Shown here: positions 53,939-64,000 of the stretch, one piece after another
How positions within the stretch are numbered: position 1 is the first letter of the stretch
Layout of the letters: every line of letters begins with the position of its first letter
From: Strigamia acuminata
Taxonomy: Eukaryota > Arthropoda > Chilopoda > Geophilomorpha > Linotaeniidae
Length of the DNA stretch: 64,000 bases
Direction: 5' to 3'
Assembly (NCBI GenBank): GCA_949358305.1
Contig: CASHSZ010000139.1
Coordinates: 1 to 64,000 of the forward strand
Made by a program: the position numbers and the translations under genes
The notes under the pieces: generated by a model
Seen by the model: only the letters and a program-made list of their open reading frames with translations
Told to the model about the DNA's origin: nothing
Database searches by the model: none

Positions 53939-56900
53939 CTTACATTGGAGCCTTCTACTAAGGTTTAAACACTATTTCTGAACATTCAGAGACATTGGTC
54001 TTGTGGTGTTTGTGCTAAGTCAACTGTGATGAGATCAAAAGTTTATTCTCCCAAATCATCGGTTGGATGTTTCTAAAACTTACATTGGAGCCTTCTACTA
54101 AGGTTTAAACACTATTTCTGAACATTCAGAGACATTGGTCTTGTGGTGTTTGTGCTAAGTCAACTGTGATGAGATCAAAAGTCTATTCTCCCAAATCATT
54201 GGTTGGATGTTTCTAAAACTTACATTGGAGCCTTCTACTAAGGTTTAAACACTATTTCTGAACATTCAGAGACATTGGTCTTGTGGTGTTTGTGCTAAGT
54301 CAACTGTGATGAGATCAAAAGTCTATTCTCCCAAATCATTGGTTGGATGTTTCTAAAACTTACATTGGAGCCTTCTACTAAGGTTTAAACACTATTTCTG
54401 AACATTCAGAGACATTGGTCTTGTGGTGTTTGTGCTAAGTCAACTGTGATGAGATCAAAAGTCTATTCTCCCAAATCATTGGTTGGATGTTTCTAAAACT
54501 TACATTGGAGCCTTCTACTAAGGTTTAAACACTATTTCTGAACATTCAGAGACATTGGTCTTGTGGTGTTTGTGCTAAGTCAACTGTGATGAGATCAAAA
54601 GTCTATTCTCCCAAATCATTGGTTGGATGTTTCTAAAACTTACATTGGAGCCTTCTACTAAGGTTTAAACACTATTTCTGAACATTCAGAGACATTGGTC
54701 TTGTGGTGTTTGTGCTAAGTCAACTGTGATGAGATCAAAAGTCTATTCTCCCAAATCATTGGTTGGATGTTTCTAAAACTTACATTGGAGCCTTCTACTA
54801 AGGTTTAAACACTATTTCTGAACATTCAGAGACATTGGTCTTGTGGTGTTTGTGCTAAGTCAACTGTGATGTAAAATAAGCTCAAAATTTTTTTTTCAAA
54901 ATTTATTGCTTGGGTGTTGCTAAAACTTATATTGAAGGCTTCTACTAAGGTTTAAACACTATTTCTGAACATTCAGAGACATTGGACTTGTGGTGTTTGT
55001 GCTAAGTCAACTGTGATGAGATCAAAAGTCTATTCTCCCAAATCATCGGTTGGATGTTTCTAAAACTTACATTGGAGCCTTCTACTAAGGTTTAAACACT
55101 ATTTCTGAACATTCAGAGACATTGGTCTTGTGGTGTTTGTGCTAAGTCAACTGTGATGAGATCAAAAGTCTATTCTCCCAAATCATTGGTTGGATGTTTC
55201 TAAAACTTACATTGGAGCCTTCTACTAAGGTTTAAACACTATTTCTGAACATTCAGAGACATTGGTCTTGTGGTGTTTGTGCTAAGTCAACTGTGATGAG
55301 ATCAAAAGTCTATTCTCCCAAATCATTGGTTGGATGTTTCTAAAACTTACATTGGAGCCTTCTACTAAGGTTTAAACACTATTTCTGAACATTCAGAGAC
55401 ATTGGTCTTGTGGTGTTTGTGCTAAGTCAACTGTGATGAGATCAAAAGTCTATTCTCCCAAATCATTGGTTGGATGTTTCTAAAACTTACATTGGAGCCT
55501 TCTACTAAGGTTTAAACACTATTTCTGAACATTCAGAGACATTGGTCTTGTGGTGTTTGTGCTAAGTCAACTGTGATGAGATCAAAAGTCTATTCTCCCA
55601 AATCATTGGTTGGATGTTTCTAAAACTTACATTGGAGCCTTCTACTAAGGTTTAAACACTATTTCTGAACATTCAGAGACATTGGTCTTGTGGTGTTTGT
55701 GCTAAGTCAACTGTGATGAGATCAAAAGTCTATTCTCCCAAATCATTGGTTGGATGTTTCTAAAACTTACATTGGAGCCTTCTACTAAGGTTTAAACACT
55801 ATTTCTGAACATTCAGAGACATTGGTCTTGTGGTGTTTGTGCTAAGTCAACTGTGATGTAAAATAAGCTCAAAATTTTTTTTTCAAAATTTATTGCTTGG
55901 GTGTTGCTAAAACTTATATTGAAGGCTTCTACTAAGGTTTAAACACTATTTCTGAACATTCAGAGACATTGGACTTGTGGTGTTTGTGCTAAGTCAACTG
56001 TGATGAGATCAAAAGTCTATTCTCCCAAATCATCGGTTGGATGTTTCTAAAACTTACATTGGAGCCTTCTACTAAGGTTTAAACACTATTTCTGAACATT
56101 CAGAGACATTGGTCTTGTGGTGTTTGTGCTAAGTCAACTGTGATGAGATCAAAAGTCTATTCTCCCAAATCATTGGTTGGATGTTTCTAAAACTTACATT
56201 GGAGCCTTCTACTAAGGTTTAAACACTATTTCTGAACATTCAGAGACATTGGTCTTGTGGTGTTTGTGCTAAGTCAACTGTGATGAGATCAAAAGTCTAT
56301 TCTCCCAAATCATTGGTTGGATGTTTCTAAAACTTACATTGGAGCCTTCTACTAAGGTTTAAACACTATTTCTGAACATTCAGAGACATTGGTCTTGTGG
56401 TGTTTGTGCTAAGTCAACTGTGATGAGATCAAAAGTCTATTCTTCCAAATCATTGGTTGGATGTTTCTAAAACTTACATTGGAGCCTTCTACTAAGGTTT
56501 AAACACTATTTCTGAACATTCAGAGACATTGGTCTTGTGGTGTTTGTGCTAAGTCAACTGTGATGAGGTCAAAAGTCTATTCTCCCAAATCATCGGTTGA
56601 ATGTTTCTAAAACTTACATTGGAGCCTTCTACTAAAGTTTAAACACTATTTCTGAACATTCAGAGACATTGGTCTTGTGGTGTTTGTGCTAAGTCAACTG
56701 TGATGAGATCAAAAGTCTATTCTCCCAAATCATCGGTTGAATGTTTCTAAAACTTACATTGGAGCCTTCTACTAAAGTTTAAACACTATTTCTGAACATT
56801 CAGAGACATTGGTCTTGTGGTGTTTGTGCTAAGTCAACTGTGATGAGATCAAAAGTCTATTCTCCCAAATCATCGGTTGGATGTTTCTAAAACTTACATT

Positions 56901-59900
56901 GGAGCCTTCTACTAAGGTTTAAACACTATTTCTGAACATTCAGAGACATTGGTCTTGTAGTGTTTGTGCTAAGTCAACTGTGATGAGATCAAAAGTCTAT
57001 TCTCCCAAATCATCGGTTGGATGTTTCTAAAACTTACATTGGAACCTTCTACTAAGGTTTAAACACTATTTCTGAACATTCAGAGACATTGGTCTTGTGG
57101 TGTTTGTGCTAAGTCAACTGTGATGAGATCAAAAGTCTATTCTCCCAAATCATCGGTTGGATGTTTCTAAAACTTACATTGGAACCTTCTACTAAGGTTT
57201 AAACACTATTTCTGAACATTCAGAGACATTGGTCTTGTGGTGTTTGTGCTAAGTCAACTGTGATGAGATCAAAAGTCTATTCTCCCAAATCATCGCTTGG
57301 ATGTTGCTAAAACTTACATTGAAGGCTTCTACTAAGGTTTAAACACTATTTCTGAACATTCAGAGACATTGGTCTTGTGGTGTTTGTGCTAAGTCAACTG
57401 TGATGAGATCAAAAGTCTATTCTCCCAAATCATCGGTTGGATGTTTCTAAAACTTACATTGGAGCCTTCTACTAAGGTTTAAACACTATTTCTGAACATT
57501 CAGAGACATTGGTCTTGTGGTGTTTGTGCTAAGTCAACTGTGATGAGATCAAAAGTCTATTCTCCCAAATCATTGGTTGGATGTTTCTAAAACTTACATT
57601 GGAGCCTTCTACTAAGGTTTAAACACTATTTCTGAACATTCAGAGACATTGGTCTTGTGGTGTTTGTGCTAAGTCAACTGTGATGAGGTCAAAAGTCTAT
57701 TCTCCCAAATCATCGGTTGAATGTTTCTAAAACTTACATTGGAGCCTTCTACTAAAGTTTAAACACTATTTCTGAACATTCAGAGACATTGGTCTTGTGG
57801 TGTTTGTGCTAAGTCAACTGTGATGAGATCAAAAGTCTATTCTCCCAAATCATCGGTTGGATGTTTCTAAAACTTACATTGGAGCCTTCTACTAAGGTTT
57901 AAACACTATTTCTGAACATTCAGAGACATTGGTCTTGTGGTGTTTGTGCTAAGTCAACTGTGATGAGATCAAAAGTCTATTCTCCCAAATCATTGGTTGG
58001 ATGTTTCTAAAACTTACATTGGAGCCTTCTACTAAGGTTTAAACACTATTTCTGAACATTCAGAGACATTGGTCTTGTGGTGTTTGTGCTAAGTCAACTG
58101 TGATGAGGTCAAAAGTCTATTCTCCCAAATCATCGGTTGAATGTTTCTAAAACTTACATTGGAGCCTTCTACTAAAGTTTAAACACTATTTCTGAACATT
58201 CAGAGACATTGGTCTTGTGGTGTTTGTGCTAAGTCAACTGTGATGAGATCAAAAGTCTATTCTCCCAAATCATCGGTTGGATGTTTCTAAAACTTACATT
58301 GGAACCTTCTACTAAGGTTTAAACACTATTTCTGAACATTCAGAGACATTGGTCTTGTGGTGTTTGTGCTAAGTCAACTGTGATGAGATCAAAAGTCTAT
58401 TCTCCCAAATCATCGCTTGGATGTTGCTAAAACTTACATTGAAGGCTTCTACTAAGGTTTAAACACTATTTCTGAACATTCAGAGACATTGGTCTTGTGG
58501 TGTTTGTGCTAAGTCAACTGTGATGAGATCAAAAGTCTATTCTCCCAAATCATTGGTTGGATGTTTCTAAAACTTACATTGGAGCCTTCTACTAAGGTTT
58601 AAACACTATTTCTGAACATTCAGAGACATTGGTCTTGTGGTGTTTGTGCTAAGTCAACTGTGATGAGATCAAAAGTCTATTCTCCCAAATCATTGGTTGG
58701 ATGTTTCTAAAACTTACATTGGAGCCTTCTACTAAGGTTTAAACACTATTTCTGAACATTCAGAGACATTGGTCTTGTGGTGTTTGTGCTAAGTCAACTG
58801 TGATGAGATCAAAAGTCTATTCTCCCAAATCATTGGTTGGATGTTTCTAAAACTTACATTGGAGCCTTCTACTAAGGTTTAAACACTATTTCTGAACATT
58901 CAGAGACATTGGTCTTGTGGTGTTTGTGCTAAGTCAACTGTGATGAGATCAAAAGTCTATTCTCCCAAATCATTGGTTGGATGTTTCTAAAACTTACATT
59001 GGAGCCTTCTACTAAGGTTTAAACACTATTTCTGAACATTCAGAGACATTGGTCTTGTGGTGTTTGTGCTAAGTCAACTGTGATGTAAAATAAGCTCAAA
59101 ATTTTTTTTTCAAAATTTATTGCTTGGGTGTTGCTAAAACTTATATTGAAGGCTTCTACTAAGGTTTAAACACTATTTCTGAACATTCAGAGACATTGGA
59201 CTTGTGGTGTTTGTGCTAAGTCAACTGTGATGAGATCAAAAGTCTATTCTCCCAAATCATCGGTTGGATGTTTCTAAAACTTACATTGGAGCCTTCTACT
59301 AAGGTTTAAACACTATTTCTGAACATTCAGAGACATTGGTCTTGTGGTGTTTGTGCTAAGTCAACTGTGATGAGATCAAAAGTCTATTCTCCCAAATCAT
59401 TGGTTGGATGTTTCTAAAACTTACATTGGAGCCTTCTACTAAGGTTTAAACACTATTTCTGAACATTCAGAGACATTGGTCTTGTGGTGTTTGTGCTAAG
59501 TCAACTGTGATGAGATCAAAAGTCTATTCTCCCAAATCATTGGTTGGATGTTTCTAAAACTTACATTGGAGCCTTCTACTAAGGTTTAAACACTATTTCT
59601 GAACATTCAGAGACATTGGTCTTGTGGTGTTTGTGCTAAGTCAACTGTGATGAGATCAAAAGTCTATTCTCCCAAATCATTGGTTGGATGTTTCTAAAAC
59701 TTACATTGGAGCCTTCTACTAAGGTTTAAACACTATTTCTGAACATTCAGAGACATTGGTCTTGTGGTGTTTGTGCTAAGTCAACTGTGATGAGATCAAA
59801 AGTCTATTCTCCCAAATCATTGGTTGGATGTTTCTAAAACTTACATTGGAGCCTTCTACTAAGGTTTAAACACTATTTCTGAACATTCAGAGACATTGGT

Positions 59901-62900
59901 CTTGTGGTGTTTGTGCTAAGTCAACTGTGATGAGGTCAAAAGTCTATTCTCCCAAATCATCGGTTGAATGTTTCTAAAACTTACATTGGAGCCTTCTACT
60001 AAAGTTTAAACACTATTTCTGAACATTCAGAGACATTGGTCTTGTGGTGTTTGTGCTAAGTCAACTGTGATGAGATCAAAAGTCTATTCTCCCAAATCAT
60101 CGGTTGGATGTTTCTAAAACTTACATTGGAACCTTCTACTAAGGTTTAAACACTATTTCTGAACATTCAGAGACATTGGTCTTGTGGTGTTTGTGCTAAG
60201 TCAACTGTGATGAGATCAAAAGTCTATTCTCCCAAATCATCGCTTGGATGTTGCTAAAACTTACATTGAAGGCTTCTACTAAGGTTTAAACACTATTTCT
60301 GAACATTCAGAGACATTGGTCTTGTGGTGTTTGTGCTAAGTCAACTGCGATGAGATCAAAAGTCTATTCTCCCAAATCATTGGTTGGATGTTTCTAAAAC
60401 TTACATTGGAGCCTTCTACTAAGGTTTAAACACTATTTCTGAACATTCAGAGACATTGGTCTTGTGGTGTTTGTGCTAAGTCAACTGTGATGAGATCAAA
60501 AGTCTATTCTCCCAAATCATTGGTTGGATGTTTCTAAAACTTACATTGGAGCCTTCTACTAAGGTTTAAACACTATTTCTGAACATTCAGAGACATTGGT
60601 CTTGTGGTGTTTGTGCTAAGTCAACTGTGATGAGGTCAAAAGTCTATTCTCCCAAATCATCGGTTGAATGTTTCTAAAACTTACATTGGAGCCTTCTACT
60701 AAAGTTTAAACACTATTTCTGAACATTCAGAGACATTGGTCTTGTGGTGTTTGTGCTAAGTCAACTGTGATGAGATCAAAAATCTATTCTCCCAAATCAT
60801 TGGTTGGATGTTTCTAAAACTTACATTGGAGCCTTCTACTAAGGTTTAAACACTATTTCTGAACATTCAGAGACATTGGTCTTGTGGTGTTTGTGCTAAG
60901 TCAACTGTGATGAGATCAAAAGTTTATTCTCCCAAATCATCGGTTGGATGTTTCTAAAACTTACATTGGAGCCTTCTACTAAGGTTTAAACACTATTTCT
61001 GAACATTCAGAGACATTGGTCTTGTGGTGTTTGTGCTAAGTCAACTGTGATGAGATCAAAAGTCTATTCTCCCAAATCATTGGTTGGATGTTTCTAAAAC
61101 TTACATTGGAGCCTTCTACTAAGGTTTAAACACTATTTCTGAACATTCAGAGACATTGGTCTTGTGGTGTTTGTGCTAAGTCAACTGTGATGAGATCAAA
61201 AGTCTATTCTCCCAAATCATTGGTTGGATGTTTCTAAAACTTACATTGGAGCCTTCTACTAAGGTTTAAACACTATTTCTGAACATTCAGAGACATTGGT
61301 CTTGTGGTGTTTGTGCTAAGTCAACTGTGATGTAAAATAAGCTCAAAATTTTTTTTTCAAAATTTATTGCTTGGGTGTTGCTAAAACTTATATTGAAGGC
61401 TTCTACTAAGGTTTAAACACTATTTCTGAACATTCAGAGACATTGGACTTGTGGTGTTTGTGCTAAGTCAACTGTGATGAGATCAAAAGTCTATTCTCCC
61501 AAATCATCGGTTGGATGTTTCTAAAACTTACATTGGAGCCTTCTACTAAGGTTTAAACACTATTTCTGAACATTCAGAGACATTGGTCTTGTGGTGTTTG
61601 TGCTAAGTCAACTGTGATGAGATCAAAAGTCTATTCTCCCAAATCATTGGTTGGATGTTTCTAAAACTTACATTGGAGCCTTCTACTAAGGTTTAAACAC
61701 TATTTCTGAACATTCAGAGACATTGGTCTTGTGGTGTTTGTGCTAAGTCAACTGTGATGAGGTCAAAAGTCTATTCTCCCAAATCATCGGTTGAATGTTT
61801 CTAAAACTTACATTGGAGCCTTCTACTAAAGTTTAAACACTATTTCTGAACATTCAGAGACATTGGTCTTGTGGTGTTTGTGCTAAGTCAACTGTGATGA
61901 GATCAAAAGTCTATTCTCCCAAATCATCGGTTGGATGTTTCTAAAACTTACATTGGAGCCTTCTACTAAGGTTTAAACACTATTTCTGAACATTCAGAGA
62001 CATTGGTCTTGTAGTGTTTGTGCTAAGTCAACTGTGATGAGATCAAAAGTCTATTCTCCCAAATAATCGGTTGGATGTTTCTAAAACTTACATTGGAACC
62101 TTCTACTAAGGTTTAAACACTATTTCTGAACATTCAGAGACATTGGTCTTGTGGTGTTTGTGCTAAGTCAACTGTGATGAGATCAAAAGTCTATTCTCCC
62201 AAATCATCGGTTGGATGTTTCTAAAACTTACATTGGAACCTTCTACTAAGGTTTAAACACTATTTCTGAACATTCAGAGACATTGGTCTTGTGGTGTTTG
62301 TGCTAAGTCAACTGTGATGAGATCAAAAGTCTATTCTCCCAAATCATCGCTTGGATGTTGCTAAAACTTACATTGAAGGCTTCTACTAAGGTTTAAACAC
62401 TATTTCTGAACATTCAGAGACATTGGTCTTGTGGTGTTTGTGCTAAGTCAACTGTGATGAGATCAAAAGTCTATTCTCCCAAATCATCGGTTGGATGTTT
62501 CTAAAACTTACATTGGAGCCTTCTACTAAGGTTTAAACACTATTTCTGAACATTCAGAGACATTGGTCTTGTGGTGTTTGTGCTAAGTCAACTGTGATGA
62601 GATCAAAAGTCTATTCTCCCAAATCATTGGTTGGATGTTTCTAAAACTTACATTGGAGCCTTCTACTAAGGTTTAAACACTATTTCTGAACATTCAGAGA
62701 CATTGGTCTTGTGGTGTTTGTGCTAAGTCAACTGTGATGAGGTCAAAAGTCTATTCTCCCAAATCATCGGTTGAATGTTTCTAAAACTTACATTGGAGCC
62801 TTCTACTAAAGTTTAAACACTATTTCTGAACATTCAGAGACATTGGTCTTGTGGTGTTTGTTGTAAGTCAACTGTGATGAGATCAAAAGTCTATTCTCCC

Positions 62901-64000
62901 AAATCATCGGTTGGATGTTTCTAAAACTTACATTGGAACCTTCTACTAAGGTTTAAACACTATTTCTGAACATTCAGAGACATTGGTCTTGTGGTGTTTG
63001 TGCTAAGTCAACTGTGATGAGATCAAAAGTCTATTCTCCCAAATCATCGCTTGGATGTTGCTAAAACTTACATTGAAGGCTTCTACTAAGGTTTAAACAC
63101 TATTTCTGAACATTCAGAGACATTGGTCTTGTGGTGTTTGTGCTAAGTCAACTGTGATGAGATCAAAAGTCTATTCTCCCAAATCATTGGTTGGATGTTT
63201 CTAAAACTTACATTGGAGCCTTCTACTAAGGTTTAAACACTATTTCTGAACATTCAGAGACATTGGTCTTGTGGTGTTTGTGCTAAGTCAACTGTGATGA
63301 GATCAAAAGTCTATTCTCCCAAATCATTGGTTGGATGTTTCTAAAACTTACATTGGAGCCTTCTACTAAGGTTTAAACACTATTTCTGAACATTCAGAGA
63401 CATTGGTCTTGTGGTGTTTGTGCTAAGTCAACTGTGATGAGGTCAAAAGTCTATTCTCCCAAATCATCGGTTGAATGTTTCTAAAACTTACATTGGAGCC
63501 TTCTACTAAAGTTTAAACACTATTTCTGAACATTCAGAGACATTGGTCTTGTGGTGTTTGTGCTAAGTCAACTGTGATGAGATCAAAAGTCTATTCTCCC
63601 AAATCATCGGTTGGATGTTTCTAAAATTTACATTGGAGCCTTCTACTAAGGTTTAAACACTATTTCTAAACATTCAGAGACATTGGTCTTGTGGTGTTTG
63701 TGCTAAGTCAACTGCGATGTGAAATATGCTCAAAATTTTTTTTTCAAAATTTATTGCTTGGGTGTTGCTAAAACTTATATTGAAGGCTTCTACTAAGGTT
63801 TAAAAACTATTTCTAAACATTCAGACACATTGGACTTGTGGTGTTTGTGCTAAGTCAACTGTGATGAGATCAAAAATCTATTCTCCCAAATCATTGGTTG
63901 GATGTTTCTAAAACTTACATTGGAGCCTTCTACTAAGGTTTAAACACTATTTCTGAACATTCAGAGACATTGGTCTTGTGGTGTTTGTGCTAAGTCAACT
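53939..64000. repeat. 140-bp satellite array, continuing beyond the window
   Basis: About 72 head-to-tail copies of a 140-bp unit (ACTTACATTGGAGCC ... GGTTGGATGTTTCTAAA). Variants recur in blocks: TTGAATG with AAAGTTT, TTGGAACC, and CGCTTGGATGTTGC with GAAGGC. A 147-bp variant, in which GATGAGATCAAAAG is replaced by GATGTAAAATAAGCTC and a T run, starts at 54871, 55858, 59085, 61332 and 63719. No genes. The array reaches the window edge. Confidence 0.97.

Overview
The window is the physical end of an arthropod chromosome. It opens with about 31 copies of the 5-bp telomere repeat (AACCT on this strand, so TTAGG runs toward the end), the repeat typical of insects, crustaceans and other arthropods. 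Splice-compatible introns are very short (about 59-78 nt), and two fragments of conserved animal WD40-repeat genes support a metazoan nuclear genome. The species cannot be read from the sequence.

Layout: telomere (1-154); a zone of tandem arrays (256-8360: 22, 154, 166, 24, 152 and 20 bp units) with a probable copia-type LTR remnant; a multi-exon tyrosine-recombinase gene (8393-11697); an interstitial telomere tract abutting poly-A (12380-12453); a 17-kb segment holding a small proline/serine-rich ORF, a broken recombinase copy, a complete Ty3/gypsy element with matching 544-bp LTRs (16643-24204) nested in an older foldback element, a second recombinase gene (24971-27113) and a small gene for the same C-terminal domain (29124-29582). 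Two near-identical subtelomeric blocks follow, A (29498-42530) and B (42623-53889), each ending on its right in CCTAA repeats. A 140-bp satellite fills 53939 to the window end.

The telomere tracts share one orientation and separate the blocks, as expected if chromosome ends were repeatedly broken, healed with telomere repeats and re-extended by copying another end. Block B starts directly after a telomere tract in the middle of the coding sequence that is intact at 29124-29582, so the break and healing point can be read off.

The two recombinase genes (about half identical in the catalytic region) have an RNA-independent tyrosine-recombinase core and a shared C-terminal domain of about 65 residues, also found alone at 29124. 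Every inferred intron is phase 1. They look like Crypton-type elements or domesticated derivatives. One has a 168-nt exon duplicated in tandem with its intron. Blocks A and B carry, on the minus strand, decayed exons resembling BRWD/PHIP and DTL/CDT2 genes.

The most unusual signal is a family of short exon-like units (polypyrimidine-CTAG acceptor, 50-90 nt body often ending near GGACATCA, GTRAG donor). They occur in the 154-, 166- and 152-bp arrays and singly through blocks A and B, mostly on the strand that would be transcribed toward the telomere. This raises the possibility of a spliced, TERRA-like subtelomeric RNA. That is inference and needs RNA data.
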